From Lachnospiraceae bacterium (lineage in GTDB: Bacteria > Bacillota > Clostridia > Lachnospirales > Lachnospiraceae), in the NCBI GenBank assembly GCA_022788085.1, contig JALEWA010000172.1, positions 1-52,444 of the forward strand: a stretch of 52,444 bases of DNA, given 5' to 3'. Under the pieces are notes generated by a model, which did not search any database, was not told where the DNA came from, and was given only the letters and a program-made list of their open reading frames with translations. Each line of letters opens with the position of its first letter. Position 1 is the stretch's first letter. The translations under genes and the position numbers were made by a program. Shown one piece after another: positions 10,245 to 19,727 of the stretch.

Positions 10245-13160
10245 GTGATTGTTATTTATTCTAATACATGGTCTATAAGAAGAAAGATAATATTATTTAG
10301 TGGCATCCTTGTATGGATGTTATCTTTATTTTTGCCTTTTATGGAAGGTGATACTTATGCAGCAGAAAGACGGTTGGTAAGGGTTGCTTTTTTTCCTATG
10401 GATGGATATCATATCGTGAATGCAGACGGAAGCTATGATGGTATGGACGTAGAATATTTAAAAGCATTATGTGAATATACAGATTGGGAAATTGAGTATG
10501 TAGAATGTGACAGCTGGGAAGAAGCATTGCAGATGCTGAGCAATAAACAGGTAGATTTGGTGGGCTCTGCACAGTTTTCGGCAGAGCGGGCTAAAAATTA
10601 CCAGTATGCAGATCTTTCAAGCGGATATACTTTTGGTGTTATTGCTACAAATCCGGAAAGCACAATCGCTTATGAAGATTTTACAGTGATGAAGGGGATT
10701 ACTTTTGGTATGGTAGAGAATTATGTCCGAAGAGATGAATTCTTACAATATCTGCGTGATCACGGAATTATAAATCCAACTATTATAGAATATGCCTCAA
10801 CAGCAGACTTGCAGAATGCGCTATCCGAAGGGCAAATAGATGCGTTGGTCCATACCTTTACGGAAGTAAAAGAGGGACAGCGTCTGATTGGACGATTTGC
10901 ACCAAAGCCATTTTATTATATTACTTATCAGGGAAACGATGATGTGATACGTGAATTGAATCAGGCAACTGCTGACTTAAAGATGAATCGTCCGGAACTG
11001 GAAACGGAACTGATGAATAAGTTCTTCTACAGCAGATTCGATAAAACATCATTGCTTACAACGGAAGAAAATGCATATATTGCGGAAACAAAAGAGGTTG
11101 TAGTAGGATTTCTGGATGGATTTTATCCATTCTCTTATGAGGAGGATGGAGAATTTAAAGGGCTTACCAGAGAACTGTTAGAGAACGGAATCTGTAATAC
11201 CGGTTTAAAACTGGAGTATTGCAAGATGGAAAATCGCAAGGAGGCGCGTGAAGCCCTGCAAAATGGTGAAATTGACATTTTGGCATACTGTGCGGATACA
11301 GAAAAAGTACTGAATGAAGGCTATCTGACAAAAGCGTGTGATTATGCAAATGCTCCATTGGTTCTGGTGACCGCAAAAGACAGAAATATTGACGAAATAA
11401 AAATGTTAGCGACGGTTTCTTTTCTGACAGACAAGGTTGGAACTGCAGTACAGACGGATGAAACGAAGGTGCTTACTTATAATACACAGCAGGAATGTAT
11501 CGATGCTTTGAAGGAAAATGAAGTAGATGCAGTACTCTGTGATGGGTATCTTGCAGAGTATTTATTACGAACAGAATTCCGGTATGAAAATCTGCAGATT
11601 AAGAATGTATTTAGCAGTGAATATAAAATTTCGATGGCAATCAGGGAAAAGGATAAACTGCTTTTAAGTATTCTTAAAAAGACAATTCCTACGATTGATT
11701 CAAAACGAATTAATATGTATATGCTAAAAGAAAATACCTATCCATTGGTCAGCGTGATTAATTTTGTCCAAGAGTACAGTCTTTGGATTATTGGTCTTTT
11801 AATTATATGTATTATTCTCATTATATTTGTAGCAAGACATATTGTCATGGATAGCAAAAAAATCCAGAAGCTTATGTATCAGGATACCAAAATGGATATC
11901 TGGAATCTGAACTACCTGATATATTGGGGTGAGCATAAGTTATTGCCGGAGCGCAAGATACAGTATGCGTTAATCTATGTGAATCTGGAGCAGTTCCGCC
12001 GCTATAACATTATATATGGCTGGAATGCAGGGGAACATCTGCTGGAAGGTGTTGCCAATATTCTGCTTAAAAGTGTAGATCCAAAAACAGAGATCTGTGC
12101 GCGGGATCAGGGAGATCGTTTTGTGATGCTTTTGAGCTATGCAGATCAGGATGAATTCATGGAACGAATTCAGAAGATAAGAAATCATGTTGAAAAATGG
12201 ATTTTGAGTGATACGGAAAATCATATGTCATTGAATATGGGAATTTATTACATCCCACAGGATGACAGCGATTTACGTCTGGCAATCAATAATGCAAATC
12301 AGGCGCTTGAATTTACCGGAAACAGTAAGGAAGATGGAATCAGGACATATGATGAAGGACTTGAAGTTTTAATTAAAGAACGCCATGAACGTGAAAAATT
12401 ATTAGATTCCGTGGATATTAATAAGGATTTTGTGACATATTATCAGCCGAAGGTAGATATCCGTAATGGTAAAATTGTGGGCGCGGAAGCATTGGTACGC
12501 TTCCTTGATCCAACAGAAGGAGGAAAGGTGAAAGCACCTGGATTTTTCGTGCCATATTATGAGCAGATTGGCAGGATAACAGAGATTGACTTTTTTGTAT
12601 TTGAATCGGTTTGCAAAATGCTTCGCAGACGTTTGGATGCAGGTTTGCCGGTAGTGACGGTTTCCTGTAATTTTTCAAGAATGCACTTTATTAAGCCCGG
12701 CTTTCCGGAGCATTTAATTGAAATCCTTGACCGTTATGGGATTTCAAAGGATTTGATTGAGATAGAAATTACGGAGACCCTTATTGTAGAAGAACTTCAA
12801 CGGCACATGGTAAAGAAGACACTGGATATTTTGAAAGAAAAGGGTATTCATTTGTCCATTGATGATTTTGGCGCCGGATATTCTTCACTTGGTATTTTTG
12901 AACAGATACCGGCTTCGGTTATTAAGCTGGATCGTTCTTTCCTGCTTAATCAGGAGGATCATAATCGTCAGGTAAAGATCATGCGCGGTATTGTGAAGCT
13001 TGGAGAAGAACTGGAAGCCCAGATTGTATGCGAAGGTGTTGAGACAGAAACAGATGTTGATCTGATGAAGGAAATCGGAGCCTATGTAGCACAGGGATAT
13101 TTCTATTCTAAGCCGATTCCGGAGGCGGATTTTGAAGAAAAACTTACACAAATGGTATAG
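10245..13160 (+). CDS. Membrane c-di-GMP phosphodiesterase: two SBP3 sensors, degenerate GGDEF, EAL
   Basis: A 971-residue sensor enzyme. Order: signal anchor (12-32), two tandem periplasmic amino-acid-binding-protein-like (SBP_bac_3) domains (about 43-265 and 280-495), a transmembrane helix (512-531), a GGDEF domain (about 570-700) and an EAL domain (about 718-968). The GGDEF signature reads QGDRF (622-626), so cyclase activity is unlikely. The EAL domain keeps EAL (748-750), Asn809, DDFGAGYSSL (873-882), Lys894, EGVET (930-934) and Gln950, so it should hydrolyse c-di-GMP. Extracytoplasmic ligand binding probably tunes it. The GTG start has only a weak site; no later start would preserve the signal anchor. 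Confidence 0.9.
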   Translation: MIVIYSNTWSIRRKIILFSGILVWMLSLFLPFMEGDTYAAERRLVRVAFFPMDGYHIVNADGSYDGMDVEYLKALCEYTDWEIEYVECDSWEEALQMLSNKQVDLVGSAQFSAERAKNYQYADLSSGYTFGVIATNPESTIAYEDFTVMKGITFGMVENYVRRDEFLQYLRDHGIINPTIIEYASTADLQNALSEGQIDALVHTFTEVKEGQRLIGRFAPKPFYYITYQGNDDVIRELNQATADLKMNRPELETELMNKFFYSRFDKTSLLTTEENAYIAETKEVVVGFLDGFYPFSYEEDGEFKGLTRELLENGICNTGLKLEYCKMENRKEAREALQNGEIDILAYCADTEKVLNEGYLTKACDYANAPLVLVTAKDRNIDEIKMLATVSFLTDKVGTAVQTDETKVLTYNTQQECIDALKENEVDAVLCDGYLAEYLLRTEFRYENLQIKNVFSSEYKISMAIREKDKLLLSILKKTIPTIDSKRINMYMLKENTYPLVSVINFVQEYSLWIIGLLIICIILIIFVARHIVMDSKKIQKLMYQDTKMDIWNLNYLIYWGEHKLLPERKIQYALIYVNLEQFRRYNIIYGWNAGEHLLEGVANILLKSVDPKTEICARDQGDRFVMLLSYADQDEFMERIQKIRNHVEKWILSDTENHMSLNMGIYYIPQDDSDLRLAINNANQALEFTGNSKEDGIRTYDEGLEVLIKERHEREKLLDSVDINKDFVTYYQPKVDIRNGKIVGAEALVRFLDPTEGGKVKAPGFFVPYYEQIGRITEIDFFVFESVCKMLRRRLDAGLPVVTVSCNFSRMHFIKPGFPEHLIEILDRYGISKDLIEIEITETLIVEELQRHMVKKTLDILKEKGIHLSIDDFGAGYSSLGIFEQIPASVIKLDRSFLLNQEDHNRQVKIMRGIVKLGEELEAQIVCEGVETETDVDLMKEIGAYVAQGYFYSKPIPEADFEEKLTQMV

Positions 13161-13164
13161 TTGT

Positions 13165-13198
13165 AAAATGACATTGGCTTTGCTGATGTCATTTTTTT
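13165..13198 (+). terminator. Terminator after the GGDEF-EAL gene
   Basis: AAAATGACAT pairs with ATGTCATTTT across an 11-nt loop, followed by a T-run. Confidence 0.9.
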
Positions 13199-13276
13199 GA
13201 TGTAATAGAAAAAAGAATAACAATATGATTTTTGGGAAAAATGAATAAAAACGAGTTATGCACGAGGAGGAAGCAT

Positions 13277-14341
13277 ATGGGAGCAAATCAGGCGATAGGA
13301 AAATCAAGCATTGCCTTTGGCAGTCCGGTTTTGATAAAGGGAAGCGGCTCTGTTGTGGGACAGACCGAAGGGGAAGGACCGCTGGGGCAATATTTTGATA
13401 AAGTAGGAAATGACAAAAATGATATGTTTGGTGCAGATTCATGGGAAAAGGCAGAGAGTGCTTTACAAAAAGAAGCAATCGAAATAACTTTGCAAAAGAC
13501 AGGATTAGAAGCAAAGGATGTACGCTATCTTTTCGCAGGAGATTTGTTAGGACAGTCTATTGCAAGCTCTTTTGGCGTTATGGATTATCAGATTCCACTG
13601 TTTGGATTATTTGGAGCCTGCTCTACCTGTGGAGAGTCACTTTGTCTTGGCAGTATGGCGGTTGCGGCGGGATATGCGGACACTGTGATGTGCCTGACAT
13701 CCAGCCATTTTGCCAGTGCGCAGAAGGAATTTCGCTTTCCATTGGAATACGGAGGACAGAGACCGCTATATGCGTCTTGGACAGTGACAGGAAGTGCAGG
13801 TTTTATTTTGCAGCCTTCCACTCTTAGCAATAAGGCGAAGGCCGCAAAGGATAATTATAAGCGTAAGATCGGAATAACCGGAGTCACACCGGGCAAAATT
13901 GTAGATTACGGTATCAAGGATTCTTTTAATATGGGGTGCGCTATGGCTCCTGCGGCAGCAGATTTGATTCAGACGAATTTATCTGACTTTGGAAGAACGC
14001 CAAAGGATTATGATGCAATCATTACAGGTGATTTGGGAAGTGTTGGAAGCGAAGCACTTTTTGCACTTTTACAGGAGCAGAAGATTGATATCAGCGACCG
14101 GCATTATGATTGCGGTTTGATTATGTATGATACAAAGAAGCAGGATGTACATGCCGGAGGAAGCGGATGCGGCTGTGCGGCAACGGTGTTGTCTGCATAT
14201 CTGTTAAAGAAAATCGAGGACGGAGAGTGGAATAGAATCCTGCTCTTACCGACTGGTGCATTGCTTAACAAAACCAGCTTCAATGAGGGTCAGAATGTGC
14301 CTGGAATCGCACATGGCGTAGTGATTGAAGCGGTGGAATAG
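13277..14341 (+). CDS. spoVAD: Stage V sporulation protein AD
   Basis: A thiolase-fold SpoVAD of 354 residues, which binds dipicolinic acid and takes part in its uptake into the developing spore. The start at 13277 (MGANQAIGK) is chosen because GAGGAGG lies 6 nt upstream; the frame extends 15 codons further without a good site. Family signatures include SSIAFGSPV near the start, the LFAGDLLGQ and FGLFGACSTCGES stretches and GGSGCGCAATVLSAYLL near the end. Unusually it stands alone: the usual partners spoVAC and spoVAE are not adjacent, and a spoVAE lies 6.7 kb downstream. Confidence 0.93.
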   Translation: MGANQAIGKSSIAFGSPVLIKGSGSVVGQTEGEGPLGQYFDKVGNDKNDMFGADSWEKAESALQKEAIEITLQKTGLEAKDVRYLFAGDLLGQSIASSFGVMDYQIPLFGLFGACSTCGESLCLGSMAVAAGYADTVMCLTSSHFASAQKEFRFPLEYGGQRPLYASWTVTGSAGFILQPSTLSNKAKAAKDNYKRKIGITGVTPGKIVDYGIKDSFNMGCAMAPAAADLIQTNLSDFGRTPKDYDAIITGDLGSVGSEALFALLQEQKIDISDRHYDCGLIMYDTKKQDVHAGGSGCGCAATVLSAYLLKKIEDGEWNRILLLPTGALLNKTSFNEGQNVPGIAHGVVIEAVE

Positions 14342-14505
14342 AGAAAAAGTAACTGTTCAGCAGGTCTGCGCATTTACTGCGCTGACCGTGAGAAAGATTG
14401 GTGGTAGCAGGCACAAATCCATCACCGAAGGTGATTTTGCATGGATTTGTGCTCGTAACTATGAAGGTACTGAGTAGTTACGAGAAAAATAAAGAGACTG
14501 GGTTC
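14342..14505. repeat. Intergenic nested palindromes after spoVAD
   Basis: The region holds GTAACTGTTCAG near 14349 and a nested hairpin in which GCACAAATCCA (about 14411-14421) pairs with TGGATTTGTGC (about 14442-14452), with TCACC-TTCGG-type inner stem TCACCGAAGGTGA. Further GTAAC and GTTAC half-sites follow near 14456-14480. The AAATTTGTGC-type arms recur at 6974-6985 and 20399-20421. This looks like a composite of small dispersed repeats. Confidence 0.5.
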
Positions 14506-14533
14506 AGGGCAGGAAGATGTATCCTGCCCTTTT
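14506..14533 (+). terminator. Terminator after spoVAD
   Basis: AGGGCAGGA pairs with TCCTGCCCT around a 7-nt loop, followed by TTT. Confidence 0.8.
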
Positions 14534-14637
14534 GATATTGACAAATAATATTAATTTATCGAAAATCAATAAAATGTTCTTGCAAAACAATATGCATGGT
14601 GATATGGTATATATAGAGAGATGATTAGGAGGTAAAT

Positions 14638-15093
14638 ATGAAAAAGGAAACCGTTATCATAATTACAAAATATCTACTTGATTTTATGTTTTTTGCAGGA
14701 ATGATAGTAACAGCTACATTACCATGGACGGTGAAGTGGATTGGGCAAATTTTCTCTTATGAGATATTTGTGGAGCAGTATAAGGAGGCTGTGGTTATTT
14801 ACTTTATACTGGGTGTTCTTGCAATTCTCATTATTGGGGAGCTGCGTAAGATGTTTCGCACCGTTCTTGCAGATGATTGTTTTGTCAGGGACAATGTTGT
14901 TAGCCTGCAAAGAATGGGAACTTATAGCTTTCTGATAGCACTAATCTGTCTGGTAAGGACGTTGCTTTACCTTACCGTGACTATGCTGACATTAGTTTTG
15001 GTGTTTGTGATTGCAGGGCTGTTTAGTAAGGTACTGGCATTTGTATTTGATAAGGCTGTTGAATATAAACTGGAAAATGACCTTACGATTTAG
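14638..15093 (+). CDS. DUF2975 family membrane protein
   Basis: A 151-residue protein with four predicted transmembrane segments (about 12-30, 52-70, 93-115 and 118-140), matching the DUF2975 family. These proteins are almost always encoded directly before a small Cro-like HTH, as here (12-nt gap). AGGAGG lies 7 nt upstream. The pair may act as a membrane-linked regulatory module, but this is inference. First gene of a likely operon 14638-16976. Confidence 0.82.
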   Translation: MKKETVIIITKYLLDFMFFAGMIVTATLPWTVKWIGQIFSYEIFVEQYKEAVVIYFILGVLAILIIGELRKMFRTVLADDCFVRDNVVSLQRMGTYSFLIALICLVRTLLYLTVTMLTLVLVFVIAGLFSKVLAFVFDKAVEYKLENDLTI

Positions 15094-15105
15094 AAAGGAA
15101 CAACT

Positions 15106-15336
15106 ATGTCGATTATCATTAATCTGGATGTTATGATGGCAAAGCGGAAAATGGGACTTACCGAACTTGCGGGTAAAGTAGACATTACGCTTGCAAATCT
15201 GTCCATCTTAAAGAACAATAAAGCAAAAGCGGTACGCTTGTCTACACTGGATGCCATTTGCAAGGCTCTGGATTGTCAACCGGGAGATATTCTGGAGTAT
15301 GTAGAAGATGACGAAGAAACAAAGGAACAGGAATAA
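15106..15336 (+). CDS. Small Cro/CI-type HTH regulator (YozG-like)
   Basis: A 76-residue protein made almost entirely of an XRE-type HTH: MMAKRKMGLTELAGKVDIT ... LDAICKALDCQPGDILEY. This is the YozG-like family that accompanies DUF2975. It is expected to bind DNA near its own operon. AGAAAGGA precedes the start. A small hairpin (CTGCC-tgtt-CGGCAG, 15346-15360) lies between this gene and the DUF4173 gene. Confidence 0.9.
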   Translation: MSIIINLDVMMAKRKMGLTELAGKVDITLANLSILKNNKAKAVRLSTLDAICKALDCQPGDILEYVEDDEETKEQE

Positions 15337-15386
15337 TCAGTAACTCTGCCTGTTCGGCAGGAGATTCAGAAAGAGGAGAATATCAT

Positions 15387-16976
15387 ATGGATAATCAGTT
15401 ATATGGTCTGCCAACACAGCAGGCTTGTGAAAGTGCGCCTAAAATTCAGGAAATGCAGGAGATAAAGGAACAAAATGAGCATAAAGAGTGTGCGTTACGC
15501 TTTCGAATGTTGTCAGTAGGATGCTTTTTCTATGCATTATTTTATACTTTTTGTCTTTATCATAATAAGTCAGGTATTACCTACCCTTTTTTCATAGGCG
15601 GAACCCTTTACTTTTTTTGCTTTTATTTGAAAAAGTTTGGGGCTACTGCCGCAAGAGACAGGCGCTTTTTGATGGGCTCGATGATTCTTCTTGGAATCAT
15701 TAATTGTACAACAGACTCATGGGTTTTGATTTCTTTAAACCGTCTTTTCATCACCGTACTGATAGGGGTATGGCTACTGGAAAGCTTTCATGAAAGCTTT
15801 GCATGGAGATTGGGTGCATGGGGAAAGGCTTTGATGCATTTAGTGTTTGGAAGTTTTACACAGATTTATAAACCGGTTATGGACGCCTATTGGAGCAATA
15901 AGCAAAGGGAAAAGAAAAGGGAAAGAAGCACTGAGCAGGAAGTGCGAAAAGAGAGGATTTTGTACGGAATTCTTGGTATTGGAATCAGCATTCCGGTATT
16001 GTTTTTTATCCTTCTACTGCTTGGAAGCGCGGATGCTTTATTCAATGAAATGTTATGTAAGGCATGGGATTCGTTATTCTCTTGGAGTTTGCCGGAATTT
16101 CTGACAAATGGAGAATGGTTTCAGATTCTTTGGATGATAGGATGGAGCTTTTTGCTTGTTTATGGATTGCTTACCTATATTGGAAAACGGGAGTACATAG
16201 AGGCTGCAGTCAGGACAAAAACGATAGAGTGTGATGCATTTATTGCCATTGCATTTCTTAGTCTGATTACAGTAGTGTATTGTCTGTTTTGTGGGATTCA
16301 GATTTTTGGACTTTTTCTTGGCTGGATGACACTTCCGGAAGGGTATACCTATGCAGGTTATGCAAGACAAGGATTTTTTCAACTGCTATTTATCTGTCTC
16401 TTTAATATTTGTCTGGTACTTTGCTGTCTTGGCTTCTTTCGGAAGAATAAATGGCTGCAGGCTATGCTTACACTGATTTCCGGATGTACCTATATTATGG
16501 TAGCTTCCAGTGCGTATCGAATGATTCTTTATATCAGTAGTTACCAATTGACCTTTTTAAGAGTATTTGTTCTGTGGGCATTGTTGATGATAGCACTTAT
16601 TCTTGGCGGGGTTATCCTATATATCTGGAATCAGGAGTTTGGCCTGTTTCGTTATTTACTGATAACGGTTACGATAGGATATCTTACTTTTGCAGGAATT
16701 CATCCCGATTATTGGATTGCAAGGTATAATATTACGCAGGAGATGCAAGGCGAAAGTATGGATTCTCGGTATTTGGTATATGATCTTTCTCTGGATGCGG
16801 CTCCGGCTGTTTATGAGCTTACCAAAGTGAATGATTCGCCTGAAAATAGGAGAAGAATTGATTATATTCTTGCTGAGTATGATTGGAAGGTTGACTGCGA
16901 AACAGAGAATATGTCTATCAGAAGCTGGAATGCAAGCAGGGTATATGCAGAAATTGTAAAAAACCGGAGCAGGTAA
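15387..16976 (+). CDS. DUF4173 membrane protein
   Basis: A 529-residue polytopic protein with a cytoplasmic N-terminus (1-35), about eleven hydrophobic segments and a soluble C-terminal tail from about 455. The region ARYNITQEM...SMDSRYLVYDLSLDAAPAVYEL is characteristic of DUF4173. Function is unknown; the family often lies with DUF2975/HTH pairs, as here, suggesting a shared membrane stress or signalling role. AGAGGAG lies about 11 nt upstream. The terminator at 16961 overlaps the stop. Confidence 0.85.
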   Translation: MDNQLYGLPTQQACESAPKIQEMQEIKEQNEHKECALRFRMLSVGCFFYALFYTFCLYHNKSGITYPFFIGGTLYFFCFYLKKFGATAARDRRFLMGSMILLGIINCTTDSWVLISLNRLFITVLIGVWLLESFHESFAWRLGAWGKALMHLVFGSFTQIYKPVMDAYWSNKQREKKRERSTEQEVRKERILYGILGIGISIPVLFFILLLLGSADALFNEMLCKAWDSLFSWSLPEFLTNGEWFQILWMIGWSFLLVYGLLTYIGKREYIEAAVRTKTIECDAFIAIAFLSLITVVYCLFCGIQIFGLFLGWMTLPEGYTYAGYARQGFFQLLFICLFNICLVLCCLGFFRKNKWLQAMLTLISGCTYIMVASSAYRMILYISSYQLTFLRVFVLWALLMIALILGGVILYIWNQEFGLFRYLLITVTIGYLTFAGIHPDYWIARYNITQEMQGESMDSRYLVYDLSLDAAPAVYELTKVNDSPENRRRIDYILAEYDWKVDCETENMSIRSWNASRVYAEIVKNRSR

Positions 16977-16989
16977 CAAGCTCCGGTTT
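16961..16989. terminator. Bidirectional terminator overlapping a stop codon
   Basis: AAACCGGAGC pairs with GCTCCGGTTT; the DUF4173 stop codon lies in the loop. It serves both this gene and the convergent cyclase gene. Confidence 0.85.
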
Positions 16990-16994
16990 CCGGA

Positions 16995-18665
16995 TTATAT
17001 GGCATTATGAAAAGAATCACGTACAAGGAAGCCATTTCTTCCATTCATTTTAACATCATATAGGGTGATATCAGCAGTAGATAAAAAATCCCAGATTCGG
17101 TTAGCCGGATTAGGAATCATATTGCAACAACCCTGTGAGAGTGTGAGATAATCAACGCCTACCAGACCGATTTCGGGAAGCTTAATGGAAGAAACATATT
17201 TTTGCAGTTTTTCCATAATCTGATTAATTTCCGCTATGTTTTTGTTGTAATAAACAATGACAAATTCATCACCGCCATAACGGGCTGCAAAGACATCAGA
17301 GAATTCTTCTGTTATGTGTTGAAGCTGATCTGCGAGGGAGGTCAGATATTTGTCTCCCGCCATATGCCCATAGGTATCATTGATATGTTTGAAATGGTCA
17401 ATGTCTAATATTTCAATACCAAAGGCTACTTGGTTCTTGCAGGCAGCAGCGAGCGTTTCTTCGGCATAGCTGTTTAAATAAGAGCGGTTTGGCAGGGCAG
17501 TCAGGGTATCATGCTGTGACTGAACCAAAAGTTTTTCGTTTAAGAGATGCATTTCATACTGCTGTTTTTGGATACGGTTATACTCGCGGTGCGTTTCCTC
17601 GGCTCGAAGAGTTGCATCGGAATTTTTCGTCTGGTCATTTTGAAAAGCATCGAAAAACTTCTGAGCATACAACAGGTAAGTATCCATATCATTTAACTGC
17701 CTGGCACATGCAAGGCGCTCGCTTAAGAAAAAACTGGAAATGTGGAAAGGCGCCTGATCCTGTTCACATTTCAAAATATAGGACTCCAGGATAGAAATAA
17801 GTTCATCAAAATATCCAAGTTCTTTATACAATTTTAGATATGCTTTGATATCTTCCATAAGATGAATATAACTATTCAATGAATGAAAATACTTTTTAGC
17901 AAGCTCCAGATAGAAATCTCTTTTTTCACTATTTCCGATATTATGATAATAAGTAGCATAATAGGTATTAACGACAAATTCAGGGATAATCTGGTTGGAT
18001 TCCCTTGCAGATTTTATAATTTGTGACAGCTTTTCGGTAAATTCTTTGACTTCGTCTATTCTATTAATGGATAAGAGACAATAGCATTTGTTACAATATA
18101 AACAAATGATAGTATTATAAGAACTTATATTAGAGTCAGAATAACATTTGTTATAATAATATTCAGATTCATCATAATAATGTAATGCGCGGTCAAAGTT
18201 AGAAGTCCGGTGAAAAATATCAGCCAAATTACCGGCAAGCATACAGTGAGCATAATCCAAGTGGTGCAGATTGCAGAAATCAACACCTGTTAACAGGTAT
18301 TCAACACTTTTTGTTACATCACCTGCAGATTGCGTATATACGCCAAGAATATTGTAGGAGCGGGCAATCAGCTCGTTGAGCTGTACCTTCTGCTGGTATT
18401 TAATTCCCTCCAGAGCACTACTGATGGTGTTTATATAGTCATTATCGGTTGCAAAATACTGCGCATAATAATAATATGCGAGAGCAAACAGATAATCGGA
18501 TTGTTCTTCTATGGCATGCATCAATAGCTTCTCACAATATGGTTTAAACTGCTTATATTGTGATGTATATATTAATTCCATATTCTTTTCCGTATCATGT
18601 ATACAAGCCTGAATTTCAGAAGAAAAAGTATAGGGGATGTTGTTTTTATCTGATCTTACTGCCAT
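16995..18665 (-). CDS. TPR-containing diguanylate cyclase (soluble)
   Basis: A 556-residue cytoplasmic protein. The start at 18665 (MAVRSDKNN) has AGAAAGG about 9 nt upstream; the frame extends 40 codons further into AT-rich sequence without a site. Residues 50-350 are helical TPR-like repeats (NILGVYTQSAGDVTKSVEYL, GNLADIFHRTSNFDRALHYY). A short coiled linker (355-382) leads to a GGDEF domain with an intact RYGGDEF (GGDEF 464-468) and DIDHFKHINDTYGH (421-434). No RxxD inhibitory site is seen upstream of GGDEF. It should make c-di-GMP in response to a protein partner or peptide sensed by the TPRs. It could oppose the phosphodiesterase at 10245. Confidence 0.88.
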   Translation of the reverse strand: MAVRSDKNNIPYTFSSEIQACIHDTEKNMELIYTSQYKQFKPYCEKLLMHAIEEQSDYLFALAYYYYAQYFATDNDYINTISSALEGIKYQQKVQLNELIARSYNILGVYTQSAGDVTKSVEYLLTGVDFCNLHHLDYAHCMLAGNLADIFHRTSNFDRALHYYDESEYYYNKCYSDSNISSYNTIICLYCNKCYCLLSINRIDEVKEFTEKLSQIIKSARESNQIIPEFVVNTYYATYYHNIGNSEKRDFYLELAKKYFHSLNSYIHLMEDIKAYLKLYKELGYFDELISILESYILKCEQDQAPFHISSFFLSERLACARQLNDMDTYLLYAQKFFDAFQNDQTKNSDATLRAEETHREYNRIQKQQYEMHLLNEKLLVQSQHDTLTALPNRSYLNSYAEETLAAACKNQVAFGIEILDIDHFKHINDTYGHMAGDKYLTSLADQLQHITEEFSDVFAARYGGDEFVIVYYNKNIAEINQIMEKLQKYVSSIKLPEIGLVGVDYLTLSQGCCNMIPNPANRIWDFLSTADITLYDVKMNGRNGFLVRDSFHNAI

Positions 18666-18911
18666 ATCGAAAGCCCTTTCTAAAGAATTCTTTTTTGATG
18701 TCTTTATTATATTATAAAATAACAAGAAATGCATTAATGTTTCATGAAACAACATAAAAAAGAAGAAAATATTAGAAAAATACAAAAAAAATAAAAAAAA
18801 TAGAAAATAGCTATAATATTATGACAACTTCATCCGATATATATAGCATAAGGGGATAGTTAACATAGAATACAGTCATAAAATGACAACATAAGTATTT
18901 ACTTATAAATA

Positions 18912-18937
18912 CGCGCAGGCAAGAGGGGGTCTGCGCG
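18912..18937 (+). promoter_or_regulatory. GC-rich hairpin in an untranslated leader
   Basis: CGCGCAG (18912-18918) pairs with CTGCGCG (18931-18937) in otherwise AT-rich sequence, about 25 nt before the start of the flagellin-like gene. With no T-run, it is probably an mRNA-stabilising or regulatory hairpin. Confidence 0.5.
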
Positions 18938-18961
18938 ATATATAAGGGAAAGGAATCATGT

Positions 18962-19513
18962 ATGGAGGTTAAAAATGCAGGTGTAACATTGCAGCTTAAC
19001 ACAGCAGCAATAGCGGTTGACAATATGGGTTCAGATGGAAATCAGCGCCATAAAGCCGGAAAAGCAGAAGCAGTAGAAGTAGAGAAAAAAACGGAACAGG
19101 AAGAAGAGTCTGTAAAGGTATCTATTTCAGCAGCAGGAATGCGTAAAAGCCTGCGACTGGAGCAGATTGCAGCACAGCAGGAGAAGGAGCTTGCAACTGC
19201 GTCTGAGATTGATGATATGATGAAGAAGATGGATGGTTTATCAAGCCAGATTATCAATGGTAACTTTTCCATACAGGACAGACTTAACTTTCAAAGTGAG
19301 ATTAAAAAGCTGACTAATGAAATAGACCGTTTAAATGGAGACGGTATATCCTTTACAAAATATGATAATGTCCAGCTTTCCCAGAAAATCAATGATCTTA
19401 CCAGAACAATCAATGAAGCGGCTGTATATCACAGATCTGCTACAGCCTTGTTCATGGTGAAGAATCAGCAAAAGGCAGGCACAGCGAGAACAAAACTCGA
19501 TATTGCCATCTGA
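18962..19513 (+). CDS. Helical protein with flagellin-D1-like segment
   Basis: A 183-residue acidic, helical protein with no signal peptide. Residues about 90-115 (MDGLSSQIINGNFS...DRLNFQSEIKKLTNEIDRL) resemble the D1 helices of bacterial flagellins, but the flagellin N- and C-terminal D0 helices are absent. Residues 40-80 are Lys/Glu/Gln-rich. I do not recognise a named family. It might be a flagellum- or surface-associated accessory protein. AAGGGAAAGGA precedes the start. The gene has its own terminator at 19585. Confidence 0.65.
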   Translation: MEVKNAGVTLQLNTAAIAVDNMGSDGNQRHKAGKAEAVEVEKKTEQEEESVKVSISAAGMRKSLRLEQIAAQQEKELATASEIDDMMKKMDGLSSQIINGNFSIQDRLNFQSEIKKLTNEIDRLNGDGISFTKYDNVQLSQKINDLTRTINEAAVYHRSATALFMVKNQQKAGTARTKLDIAI

Positions 19514-19584
19514 TATTCTAATTAAAATCCGATATAACATGATATCAGAGCCGGTTGTAAGTTGGGAAAACTTATATTGATAAA

Positions 19585-19616
19585 AACTCATTGTTAACGT
19601 AACAATGGGTTTTTTT
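19585..19616 (+). terminator. Terminator after the flagellin-like gene
   Basis: CTCATTGTTA pairs with TAACAATGGG across a 3-nt loop, followed by seven T. Confidence 0.85.
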
Positions 19617-19727
19617 ATGCGTTTATCTTGACTTTTTCCATATCTTGAAGCATGATTATCTAGAAAGGCGGTAACTGTTCAGTGTAATTATGAAATGAGC
19701 TGGATTGTTACGAAAGAGGGATGTTAG

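Noticed and set aside
11970-12678. Minus-strand ORFs inside the GGDEF-EAL gene
   Set aside because: Shadows of a long, well-supported coding frame; no family features.
13232-13276. N-terminal extension of SpoVAD
   Set aside because: The extra 15 codons lie before the GAGGAGG site and do not fit the family N-terminus.
18958-18972. Upstream ATG overlapping the start of the flagellin-like gene
   Set aside because: ATG at 18958 opens only four codons before a stop; the ATG at 18962 has better ribosome-site spacing.
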